NCBI GenBank assembly: GCA_964592275.1
Contig: CAZQDJ010000031.1
Location: 1 to 9,664, forward strand
DNA: 9,664 bases
Source of the DNA: CANNBR01 sp964592275
GTDB taxonomy: Bacteria > Babelota > Babeliae > Babelales > CAIQNR01
Direction: 5' to 3'
Shown here: positions 1-6,969 of the stretch, piece by piece
How positions within the stretch are numbered: position 1 is the stretch's first letter
How the letters are laid out: every line of letters starts with the position of its first letter
Notes under the pieces: generated by a model
Seen by the model: the letters and a program-made list of their open reading frames with translations, nothing else
What the model was told of the DNA's origin: nothing
The model's database searches: none
Program-made: the position numbers and the translations under genes

Positions 1-2363
1 CTATTCGTGTAATGGAAGGACTTGAAGCAGTACGAAAACGTCCTGCCATGTACATCGGATCGACAGGCCCTCAAGGTCTGCATCATTTAGTGTATGAAGT
101 AGTTGATAACTCAGTTGACGAAGCACTCGCCGGTCATTGTGACACCATAAAAGTTATTTTACATTCCGATGGCTCTTGTTCTGTTGAAGATAATGGACGA
201 GGTATCCCTACCGACATTCATCCAACTGAAAAAATTTCTGCCACCGAAGTAGTACTTACCAAATTACACGCTGGTGGAAAGTTTGATAAAGATTCTTACC
301 GTTTTTCTGGCGGACTCCATGGAGTAGGTGTCTCTGTTGTAAACGCTCTTTCTATCAAGCTTTATGTTGAAATTTGCAAAAATGGGAAACAATATGGCCA
401 ACATTATTCACAAGGTAAGCCACTTGCTCCACTTGCGCTCCTTGGAGAAACAACAAAACCAAACGGTACCTATATACGCTTCGTTCCCGATGCAACTATT
501 TTTACCGATACCACCATTTTTTCATTTGATACGCTTTCTGCACGTTTACGCGAACTTGCCTTTTTAAACAAAGGCTTACGCATTTCAATTTTTGATGAAT
601 TTAACAACAAAGATCACTCATTCTTTTTTGAAGGTGGAATCGTTTCTTTAATTGAATACATCAATGAAAAAAAGAATCCTATTTTTCCGGAAGTTATTTA
701 CTTCAACCACGAAGATGAACAATACGTTCTTGAAATTGCTATGCAATACAACGAAGGCTACGCGGAACAACTTTATTCATTCGTTAACAACATCAACACT
801 ATTGATGGCGGAACACATGTTGCCGGTTTTAAGGGAGCATTAACTAAAATCTGTAACAAACGCGGACAAGCATTAGGTCTTTTAAAAGGAAACAATCTTT
901 CTTCTGAAGACGTACGTGAAGGCTTAGTTGCCGTTATTAACATCAAAGTTCCAGAACCACAATTTGAAGGACAAACAAAAGGTAAATTAGGTAACAGTGA
1001 AGTTAAAGGGGTTGTAGAAACCTGGACATTTGCTCATCTTGATACATTTTTTGAAGAAAATCCTGCCATTGTTAAAAAGATTATTCACAAAGCAGAACTT
1101 GCGCAACGTGCTCGTGAAGCTGCTAAAAAAGCCCGCGATTTAACTCGTAGAAAAACTGAGCTTGAAAATACGATTTTGCCAGGAAAACTTGCTGATTGTA
1201 GTAATGAAAACCCTGCTGAGACAGAACTTTTTATCGTAGAAGGTGATTCTGCTGGTGGTTCTGCCAAACAAGGTCGTGATCGTTTTGTCCAAGCAATTTT
1301 GCCTCTCAAAGGTAAAATTTTAAACGTTGAAAAAGCACGTCTTGATAAAATTCTTTCAAACGAAGAAATTAAAGCTCTTATTGCTTCTATTGGTGCTGGC
1401 ATTGGCGAAGAATTCGATGTTGAAAAAACACGCTACCATAAAATCATTTTGATGACCGATGCTGATGTTGATGGATCTCACATTCGTATTCTTCTTCTCA
1501 CGTTCTTTTTTAGATACATGAAAGGAATTATTGAAAGAGGCTATCTCTACATCGCGCAACCGCCTTTGTACAAAGCAAAAATCGGTAAACGCGAACAGTA
1601 CCTCAAAGACGAACGTGCATTTAGAGAATTCTTATTTGATTGGGCGCGCGAACAACTCCTTTGCACTATGGCAGGTCACCCAATGACCGACCTTGCATGG
1701 GCAGGATTTTTAGCAACCCTTACTCAGTATGAAAATGAACTTGAAAAACTTTGCATTCATTTCAAGCTTACCGACAACCAAGGTCATCGTTTGCTCTTGT
1801 TCATGAAAGAGCATGGCATTACAGGAACCACTTCTGTTGAAGAACTTCTTGAAAAGCTGCCTCTATTTTTTAAGAGCTATCATGTTGCTCTTACTCGAGA
1901 AAACGCGCGTAAAGAGGATGAAACAGCTCCTTCAGATTGGGTCAAATTCGAACTGCTTAATAAGTCATGGGAAGCTCCTCTAACCTTCTTTGCCTCAGAA
2001 GAAACCACTCTTGTCTTAAAAACACTTGACGGTCTTATGGATGCAGAACAAGAATGGAAACTTGAAGTAAAAGAAAAAAACCGTTCCCTCTCAGGAACAG
2101 GAACCCTTGCTTTAGTAAACATGATTCACACTATCAGCAAACCGTACATGCACATGCAACGCTACAAAGGTCTCGGGGAAATGAACCCAGAACAACTCTG
2201 GGAAACTTCCATGGATCAAGAGAGCCGCTCCTTATTGCAAGTATCTATTGAAGATGCACTCCAAGCTGATACTTGGTTTGCTACTTTGATGGGCGACGAT
2301 GTTGCTGGACGTAAAGACTTTATTGAGAAAAATGGTCGCTTTGCAAAAAACCTCGACATTTAA
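1..2363 (+). CDS. gyrB: DNA gyrase subunit B, 5' end cut by window edge
   Basis: This is the ATPase and strand-passage subunit of DNA gyrase, which works with GyrA in the cytoplasm to introduce negative supercoils. The reading frame is open from base 3 and already encodes I-R-V before the Met at base 12. That matches the family's IxVLEGLEAVRKRP start region, so Met-12 is internal and roughly ten residues are missing upstream. Counting from that Met, the GHKL ATPase shows E29/N33 (EVVDNSVDEAL), DNGRGIP (60-66), the glycine-rich SGGLHGVGVSVVNAL lid (99-113) and the QTK-loop lysine K323. The TOPRIM domain has EGDSAGG (E410) and the metal-binding DADVDGS (483-489), and QRYKGLGEMNPEQLW begins at 716. 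Between TOPRIM and that last motif (about 535-705) lies a long insertion like the one in E. coli GyrB, though its residues differ greatly. Total length should be near 800 residues, close to the E. coli 804. tilS follows 32 bp later. Identification is certain. Confidence 0.98.
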   Translation, partial: IRVMEGLEAVRKRPAMYIGSTGPQGLHHLVYEVVDNSVDEALAGHCDTIKVILHSDGSCSVEDNGRGIPTDIHPTEKISATEVVLTKLHAGGKFDKDSYRFSGGLHGVGVSVVNALSIKLYVEICKNGKQYGQHYSQGKPLAPLALLGETTKPNGTYIRFVPDATIFTDTTIFSFDTLSARLRELAFLNKGLRISIFDEFNNKDHSFFFEGGIVSLIEYINEKKNPIFPEVIYFNHEDEQYVLEIAMQYNEGYAEQLYSFVNNINTIDGGTHVAGFKGALTKICNKRGQALGLLKGNNLSSEDVREGLVAVINIKVPEPQFEGQTKGKLGNSEVKGVVETWTFAHLDTFFEENPAIVKKIIHKAELAQRAREAAKKARDLTRRKTELENTILPGKLADCSNENPAETELFIVEGDSAGGSAKQGRDRFVQAILPLKGKILNVEKARLDKILSNEEIKALIASIGAGIGEEFDVEKTRYHKIILMTDADVDGSHIRILLLTFFFRYMKGIIERGYLYIAQPPLYKAKIGKREQYLKDERAFREFLFDWAREQLLCTMAGHPMTDLAWAGFLATLTQYENELEKLCIHFKLTDNQGHRLLLFMKEHGITGTTSVEELLEKLPLFFKSYHVALTRENARKEDETAPSDWVKFELLNKSWEAPLTFFASEETTLVLKTLDGLMDAEQEWKLEVKEKNRSLSGTGTLALVNMIHTISKPYMHMQRYKGLGEMNPEQLWETSMDQESRSLLQVSIEDALQADTWFATLMGDDVAGRKDFIEKNGRFAKNLDI

Positions 2364-2473
2364 CTTTGCCGCCGGCGTAAAATAAGGACTTAGTTATGCA
2401 TACTAAAGACTCCTCTATCGCTCCTTACGTCGCTGGCAGTGACACTGCACTTAACTTCGCTGCCGACGTAAAA
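2360..2473 (+). repeat. Two near-identical 23-bp direct repeats flanking the tilS start
   Basis: Bases 2360-2382, at the gyrB stop, and 2451-2473, inside tilS, match at 20 of 23 positions. Both begin TTAACTT and end CGTAAAA. The copies are 91 bp apart, so they lie in different frames relative to tilS. The first copy contains the palindrome CGCCGGCG (2370-2377). No function is evident. A small local duplication is the simplest reading. Confidence 0.55.
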
Positions 2474-3406
2474 CCCGGCAGCACTCTTATCATAGGTCTT
2501 TCAGGAGGTCCAGATTCAGTCTATTTATTACATCTATTACTAAGCGTACGCGAATCGTTGGACCTCTCTCTTATTGCCGTGCACCTTGACCATGAATGGC
2601 GAGATACATCGCAAGACGATGTCGTTTTCTGTGAAAAATTATGCGCTCAACTCAACGTCACTTTTGTCACCAAAAAAGCCTCTGAACTTAATGAATCATT
2701 TGAATCTAATGGCTCACAAGAGCAACTAGGCAGAAATATGCGGCGCTTTTTTTTAGAACAAGTACGGCAAGAATATAATGCGCATGCAATTGTGCTTGCC
2801 CATCACCAAGACGATCAATTAGAAACTTTTTTTATCAATATTATTCGCGGCACCACCATTACCGGACTGTGTGGCATGAAGTCACACGATGGATATTTCG
2901 TGCGCCCACTGCTTGGCACAAGCAAACAAGAAATCCTAGCCTATCTTTCTGAACACCAGATTCCCTACCAAACCGATCCCACCAATGAATCTAATGTTTA
3001 TCTTCGTAATCGAATTCGAGCAAGTGTCATACCAGCTCTTACAGCCTGCGATAATCGAGCAAAACTCAATATTCTACGAGCAATGCATAACATCCAAGAC
3101 ACTGAACAGTTTATTAAAAAAGTTACCGAGCAGGCATTACACGAAGTTACTCATACAGAAAACGCTGGTTCTCCTACATCTGATTCATCACTCGACCTTA
3201 CCCGCTTTTTCAATCTCGATCTCTATTTACAAAAACGCGTACTGCATTCATGGCTTTCGTTAGGCACTAACGGTACCTCCCGATCATCGAAAGCTTTTTT
3301 AGATGAAATTTTACGCTTTTTACGTTTATCTCGTGGCGGCACGCACCAAATTTCTCCACTATGGGCTCTCATTAAAAAACAAAATCATATTTTTCTAAAA
3401 AAATAA
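2396..3406 (+). CDS. tilS: tRNA(Ile)-lysidine synthase, short form
   Basis: TilS attaches lysine to C34 of the CAU-anticodon tRNA(Ile) with ATP, so that the tRNA decodes AUA. It is essential in most bacteria and cytoplasmic. The PP-loop SGGPDS is at residues 36-41, followed by HLDHEWR (63-69), LAHHQDDQLET (134-144), RGTTITGLCGM (151-161), RPLL (170-173) and the tail signature DPTNESNVYLRNRIR (194-208), all in family order. The ATG at 2396 is preceded by TAAGGA (2383-2388) with a 7-base gap. At 336 residues it lacks most of the C-terminal tRNA-binding domains of the roughly 430-residue E. coli enzyme and resembles the short forms known from some bacteria. It ends IKKQNHIFLKK, a plausible natural end. 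It lies 32 bp after gyrB and is probably co-transcribed with it. No clear terminator follows. Confidence 0.95.
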   Translation: MHTKDSSIAPYVAGSDTALNFAADVKPGSTLIIGLSGGPDSVYLLHLLLSVRESLDLSLIAVHLDHEWRDTSQDDVVFCEKLCAQLNVTFVTKKASELNESFESNGSQEQLGRNMRRFFLEQVRQEYNAHAIVLAHHQDDQLETFFINIIRGTTITGLCGMKSHDGYFVRPLLGTSKQEILAYLSEHQIPYQTDPTNESNVYLRNRIRASVIPALTACDNRAKLNILRAMHNIQDTEQFIKKVTEQALHEVTHTENAGSPTSDSSLDLTRFFNLDLYLQKRVLHSWLSLGTNGTSRSSKAFLDEILRFLRLSRGGTHQISPLWALIKKQNHIFLKK

Positions 3407-3514
3407 GTCTCGTTTTTCATTTGTTTAACAACCATTCCCTTTTAGTATCGATTCTTTTTAGTCTTACAATCTACTTATAACCCACGACTTTTGGTCGAAA
3501 AAAGGAGTCTTTGT

Positions 3515-4606
3515 ATGAAAAACACCGCTAAATTTTCTCTCTTACTGTTGCTCAGCACAGCACAGCAATGCCTCGAGGCAAAAAAACCTGAACCGACCAC
3601 TAAAGATACTGAAAAAGATGAAACAGCCTTATTAAAAGACAGAAAAAAAATACCAACCGCCAAAGAAAATGAAAGAGAAAAAAAACGAGTTATTTATCAT
3701 ACCATCAAAAAATTAGCTCAAGAATGTCATGATATTCTTGCTCTTCCAAGATTTGAACTCGAATGGAATTCCTTACCTCAAATAGGGAATGTAACTGAAG
3801 AACAAGTAAGCAAAGCAAAACATGAATATGAAATGCAGGAAAAAGTAGTAAATGAACTTCTAAAAAAAAGAAGAGAGTATTTATCAAAAAAACATAAAGC
3901 CTATGAACAACTACAAGAACAAATAGCCGCCTTAAGAAAACACTGTGAAGCGCATAAAAAAGAACTTGCAAAAGCTCTTAGTAATAATGAATACACCACC
4001 GAAATTATTACAGCCGAAGACAAAGCTCAACCTTATTTTTTGAAGTACTGGCAACTAAAATTAGCCTATGAAAGAGAACATTTCAGCTTCCATGGACCAG
4101 AATGGAGACCATATTTGTCGCAAAACAGCGAACTATCTGTTCAAAACCAAATTTTAGCAAATACTGGAAAAACAATAGACCTCGCTCCAGGCAAAAGTTT
4201 TGACCTTCCAATACTTTACTCTGGCAATGGCACTTTAGATCCTGAAAGAGTTACTAAATACAGCCTTTCTTTACCTGATGGAAAGCCTGTCTCTGAGCGT
4301 CAAGCAATTCTACGAACAAAAACAATAACCCATGAAAACCTTGTTAGCATGCCAGGAGCAACCGCTACTACCTATGAAAATACCGTTTCCCTTACTCAAC
4401 ATGCAAAATTAGACACACAATTCTATGTTCTTGAACAACATCTCAATGGAGACATTTCTGTGTATGCAACGATACATATCATGAGCGAGAGCAAGTCTGC
4501 AAAATCAGCAAAAAAACCTACTAAAAAAGCAAAAAAGGCTGCCTCTGTTAAGACAAAAAAAGCTTTATCCGTAAACGAAAAACAACACAATGCGGGACAC
4601 CAATAA
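3515..4606 (+). CDS. Exported coiled-coil protein with Lys/Ala-rich H1-like tail
   Basis: I do not recognise a family. The start is ATG 3515 because AAGGAG (3502-3507) sits 7 bases before it; an in-frame TTG at 3491 has no such site. The 363-residue product opens with a signal peptide (K2, hydrophobic 6-16, possible cleavage after A16 or A22). A charged Lys/Glu-rich stretch follows (23-60), then a likely coiled coil (94-155, with heptad-like spacing in the KKRREYLSKKHKAYEQLQEQ region), then a region predicted by eye to be beta-rich (about 205-323). The last 37 residues are strongly basic with KKPTKKAKKAA-type repeats, like the C-terminal tail of histone H1. Export plus a polycation tail suggests binding to nucleic acid, peptidoglycan or acidic surface polymers; this is inference. 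A possible -10 (TATAAC, 3476-3481) lies upstream without a convincing -35. The gene stands alone, with a terminator 30 bp after its stop. Confidence 0.85.
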   Translation: MKNTAKFSLLLLLSTAQQCLEAKKPEPTTKDTEKDETALLKDRKKIPTAKENEREKKRVIYHTIKKLAQECHDILALPRFELEWNSLPQIGNVTEEQVSKAKHEYEMQEKVVNELLKKRREYLSKKHKAYEQLQEQIAALRKHCEAHKKELAKALSNNEYTTEIITAEDKAQPYFLKYWQLKLAYEREHFSFHGPEWRPYLSQNSELSVQNQILANTGKTIDLAPGKSFDLPILYSGNGTLDPERVTKYSLSLPDGKPVSERQAILRTKTITHENLVSMPGATATTYENTVSLTQHAKLDTQFYVLEQHLNGDISVYATIHIMSESKSAKSAKKPTKKAKKAASVKTKKALSVNEKQHNAGHQ

Positions 4607-4636
4607 ATTTTGATTTTACAAAACCACTCTGTTCAT

Positions 4637-4670
4637 AAAAGCCCTATGATAAAAAGTAGGGCTTTTTTTT
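4637..4670 (+). terminator. Intrinsic terminator
   Basis: AAAAGCCCTA (4637-4646) pairs perfectly with TAGGGCTTTT (4657-4666) around a 10-base loop, and eight T residues run from 4663 to 4670. It ends the transcript of the exported H1-tail protein and separates it from the TonB-like gene. Confidence 0.93.
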
Positions 4671-4683
4671 GCGTGTACACAAC

Positions 4684-4689
4684 TATAAT
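4684..4689 (+). promoter_or_regulatory. Possible -10 box of the TonB-like gene
   Basis: A consensus TATAAT stands 48 bases before the start codon and directly after the upstream terminator, where a new promoter would be expected. No good -35 hexamer is found at 16-18 bases; that position falls in the terminator's T-tract (TTTTTT-like). Confidence 0.4.
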
Positions 4690-4737
4690 TTTTAAGGTAC
4701 TCTTACTAAAAAAGGCTATGGAACAGAAGGACAAAAA

Positions 4738-5973
4738 ATGCTCGTACGTGAACAAAAACAAACAAAAAAAAGCGCTGGACTTTTCGTTTCTTTAACGATT
4801 CATGCAGTACTTATTGCCCTTCTTTTTTTAGCACTTACAGAAAAACGCCTTGCTCAAGACTTCTTTGCACACCAGCGCCAAGAACAATCATCCATCGCTA
4901 AAGTTTCTGATTCCACCAAGACTTCAATAGACACGACCGAGAAAAAGAAAGATTTTAAAGACAAGCAAGCTGAACAAAAAAAACAGCCTACGCTTAATCA
5001 ACCTTTTGTTGTCCCTGCTCCTGTCGTGTTTTACGGCAACCAAGCAATGATGAACAAACCAGTTCCCATTTCAGGATCAAGTGAAGGCAAATCTGCTTTT
5101 GAACATTCCCCGTCATCTCTCCCTACCCCACCTGCTGCCGCCATTGCACCAGAAAGAACTCCCTCCATTTCTGCGCCTCAATCTCTCATTGACAAGGCAA
5201 TGAAAGGCCAGCAAGAACAAAACCTTGCTTTACCTCTTGCCGATGTTGATTCCCCTGCTTTCGATACCAAAGATACCATAAAAAATACAGAAAACTCGCT
5301 CAATGATCAGTCACCTAAACCACTCGAAGATGTATCTCCTCCTGCTCTATTTGAAAAAACTATAGAAAATGTACATCAAGGCGAAGGCATTTTTCTTGCA
5401 ACAAAAAAAGAATCAATCATCAATCCTACATCAAAGATAAATACTGATAACATCATGCTCGAAAAACAACATCGAGAAAACAAATCACAAGAAATATCAC
5501 AACAGTCACGTCAAAAAAAACTTACGCTTATCGATCTTTTTAAAGACGCTACCACTACAATCGCTTCTTTTGCTCAAGACGGACTACCATCAGCACGAAA
5601 AGCAGGAACAGAAGGGGGAGATGATCAAGGATCAGGTCATCAAATAACCATCAAAGAAGGAGACATGAAATACTATACTCTTTGGGCAAACTTCTTAAAC
5701 CATCTCAACCAAGCGGCTCGCTTTAATCGACGCGGAAAAGAAACAATGATCCACGCCTGGATAAATAATCGTGAAATTCAGTATATCCTTCAATGTGGCA
5801 TTACCATTGACACACAAGGGAAAATACTCGATATCGACATTATGATTTCTTCAGGATGCCCTGGTTTTGATAAACTTTGCATTTCCGATATCCGATCCGC
5901 AGTTCCCTATCCGCCACTTCCAGAACATCTTGGTAAAAAAACAGCTCGTTTTGAGGTTAATGTTTATCCATAA
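4738..5973 (+). CDS. TonB/TolA-family energy-transducing protein
   Basis: This class of protein is anchored in the inner membrane, spans the periplasm and passes proton-motive force from an ExbB/ExbD- or TolQ/TolR-type motor to the outer membrane. The 411-residue product has a short basic N-terminus, one membrane helix (about 13-33) and within it S18-xxx-H22. That is the SxxxH motif of TonB and TolA that contacts the motor. A long low-complexity Lys/Gln/Pro/Ser-rich linker follows (about 35-300), then a TonB-type C-terminal domain (about 310-411) with VxxxG-like beta strands, ISSGCPGFDKL (370-380) and AVPYPPLPEHL. AGAAGGA (4725-4731) lies 6 bases before the ATG. C374 and C381 are close enough to form a disulfide; this is unproven. 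No exbB, exbD, tolQ, tolR or pal gene is in view, so TonB versus TolA cannot be settled. Confidence 0.87.
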   Translation: MLVREQKQTKKSAGLFVSLTIHAVLIALLFLALTEKRLAQDFFAHQRQEQSSIAKVSDSTKTSIDTTEKKKDFKDKQAEQKKQPTLNQPFVVPAPVVFYGNQAMMNKPVPISGSSEGKSAFEHSPSSLPTPPAAAIAPERTPSISAPQSLIDKAMKGQQEQNLALPLADVDSPAFDTKDTIKNTENSLNDQSPKPLEDVSPPALFEKTIENVHQGEGIFLATKKESIINPTSKINTDNIMLEKQHRENKSQEISQQSRQKKLTLIDLFKDATTTIASFAQDGLPSARKAGTEGGDDQGSGHQITIKEGDMKYYTLWANFLNHLNQAARFNRRGKETMIHAWINNREIQYILQCGITIDTQGKILDIDIMISSGCPGFDKLCISDIRSAVPYPPLPEHLGKKTARFEVNVYP

Positions 5974-5991
5974 AAACTGCATACTTTCTTC

Positions 5992-6020
5992 TTGCCAATT
6001 GACCTTGCTAGACTCGTAAT
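5992..6020 (+). promoter_or_regulatory. Possible promoter of the small secreted protein gene
   Basis: TTGCCA (5992-5997) and CGTAAT (6015-6020) are spaced 17 bases apart, matching 5/6 and 4/6 of the sigma-70 consensus. The position just after the TonB-like gene is suitable, but the -10 is weak and the pair could be chance. Confidence 0.3.
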
Positions 6021-6037
6021 TGTTCGTGAAATAATTA

Positions 6038-6120
6038 CATCCGCCGTCGCCCATCCGCCATCGCATAAAGCTATGGCACGACCTTTGAGGCTATGCCGGA
6101 CATCGATCCGACAACGGATC
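6038..6120. repeat. GC-rich tandem and palindromic repeat patch
   Basis: In an AT-rich spacer, CATCCGCCGTCGC (6038-6050) is followed after one base by CATCCGCCATCGC (6052-6064), matching 12/13. The second copy continues into a hairpin, GCCATCGC with GCTATGGC (one mismatch, loop ATAAA). A second GCTATG word occurs near 6091. GATCCG-ACAA-CGGATC (6105-6120) is a perfect 6-bp stem just 3 bases before the next gene's ribosome binding site. The patch looks like remnants of a short interspersed palindromic (REP-like) repeat. The final hairpin could affect translation of the gene after it; that is inference. Confidence 0.6.
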
Positions 6121-6134
6121 TTGAAGGAGACTCT

Positions 6135-6656
6135 ATGCGCATACACCTGTTTTTAGGGACACTCGTAGCCTTTATTCCACTGATTGCCTCCCGGCATGTC
6201 TACAACGAATCTGATATAACCTCCGATAACATTAAACAAACACTTCCTTATTCTGAAAAATTACATGCAAGAATAGGCAAAAAAGGTTTTTACGAAAAAC
6301 AATACGCAACCTTAACTTTTAGAAAAAAGACCTCTGAAGATGCTGATCTTACAAGAATCACCTTGCAATGGAATGGACCGCGCATTACTCAGAAAACAGG
6401 TCTTTCTGGTGCGCTTTTTAAAAAAACAACAGAAGAACTTATCGCTACTCATGACAATCAAGTTGCAACCGGTAGCTGGAATGAAAACAACCAACAGCTT
6501 TCATTTCTCTTTAAAAAACCTTATGCCTTAAGCGGTACGACAAAATTTTCTGTAGTTCTTACTGTAAATCACGAACTTGAGGATCTTTTGCAAGAAGGTT
6601 CTTTCAAAGTAATTCAATCTTCTTTACCCGATGCTTTTCAAACAACAAAAAAGTAA
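6135..6656 (+). CDS. Small secreted protein, probably beta-rich, unknown function
   Basis: I do not recognise a family. I chose ATG 6135 rather than the in-frame ATG 6093, because AAGGAGA (6124-6130) directly precedes it and translation then begins with a classical signal peptide: MR, a hydrophobic core at 4-18, and likely cleavage after A18 (LIA/SR). The 173-residue product has alternating hydrophobic segments, for example ITLQW (75-79), QLSFLF (121-126) and FSVVLTV (138-144). These suggest a compact beta-sandwich in the periplasm or outside the cell. There is no Cys, no lipobox and no further membrane helix. It lies 161 bp after the TonB-like gene on the same strand; the intervening repeats make a single operon uncertain. 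A role in envelope function is only a guess from its neighbour and its signal peptide. Confidence 0.78.
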   Translation: MRIHLFLGTLVAFIPLIASRHVYNESDITSDNIKQTLPYSEKLHARIGKKGFYEKQYATLTFRKKTSEDADLTRITLQWNGPRITQKTGLSGALFKKTTEELIATHDNQVATGSWNENNQQLSFLFKKPYALSGTTKFSVVLTVNHELEDLLQEGSFKVIQSSLPDAFQTTKK

Positions 6657-6714
6657 TTCTCACATAGACAAGAAACATCTTTCTGCTTATAACTAAATGC
6701 TCGTTCTTGCTTTA

Positions 6715-6949
6715 AGCTTATTCAAAAATTAATGAAAAAATAAAAAATCAATGTCATCCCCAGAGAACGGTAGTCGCAGTAGTGTCGAAGATCACGCCAT
6801 AGCTCTGAAAGAGCGCCGGCGAACGCCTAGATCCTCGTACGTTCAGTCGGCAACCACTGCGCTACGCACCTGGTCGCCTCCTATCTCTGAGGATGACGAG
6901 TGAAGAAAATGTACATTTCAAAAAGTACGCATTAATTTTCGAATAAGCT
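6715..6949. repeat. Outer 20-bp inverted repeat of a nested, MITE-like element
   Basis: The left arm is 6715-6734 (AGCTTATTCAAAAATTAATG). It is the reverse complement of the right arm, 6930-6949, at 19 of 20 positions. The arms are AT-rich like the surroundings, but enclose a strikingly GC-richer core. I see no open reading frame inside and no clear target-site duplication outside (TTTA on the left, CTTA on the right). The element fills most of the 313-bp gap between the secreted protein gene and the FAD enzyme gene. Candidates are a miniature inverted-repeat element, a large structured leader or a bidirectional terminator. Confidence 0.75.
6752..6898. repeat. GC-rich GTCATCC...GGATGAC imperfect hairpin repeat
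   Basis: Four nested helices can be drawn: 6752-6766 with 6884-6898 (13/15 pairs, GTCATCC against GGATGAC); 6770-6780 with 6856-6865 (one bulge); CGAAGATC (6786-6793) with GATCCTCG (6830-6837), 7/8; and an apical GCTCT-GAA-AGAGC (6802-6814). Composition differs sharply from the AT-rich flanks. The ends resemble the GTCATCC-type intergenic palindromes that are scattered in many copies through some bacterial genomes. There are no tRNA- or rRNA-like features and no long open frame. Confidence 0.75.
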
Positions 6950-6969
6950 CTTACAAAAAAGGAATCCCT

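Noticed and set aside
12..14. ATG at 12 as the gyrB start
   Set aside because: The frame is open upstream and encodes I-R-V, matching conserved GyrB residues, so the true start is outside the window.
1085..1402. A 105-codon - strand open frame inside gyrB
   Set aside because: It is antisense to the strongly conserved TOPRIM region of gyrB, with Ser/Arg-rich shadow composition.
3491..3514. TTG at 3491 as the start of the exported protein
   Set aside because: It has no ribosome binding site, it would place extra residues before the signal peptide, and the ideal AAGGAG site serves ATG 3515.
4610..4795. A small + strand open frame across the terminator and the TonB-like start
   Set aside because: It runs through an intrinsic terminator and overlaps the well-supported TonB-like gene in another frame.
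6093..6134. ATG at 6093 as the start of the small secreted protein
   Set aside because: It falls in the repeat patch, adds an acidic leader before the signal peptide and lacks the AAGGAGA that precedes ATG 6135.
6752..6898. A tRNA, riboswitch or other known RNA in the GC-rich core
   Set aside because: No cloverleaf or known riboswitch core could be recognised; the pairing is one long imperfect hairpin typical of intergenic repeats.
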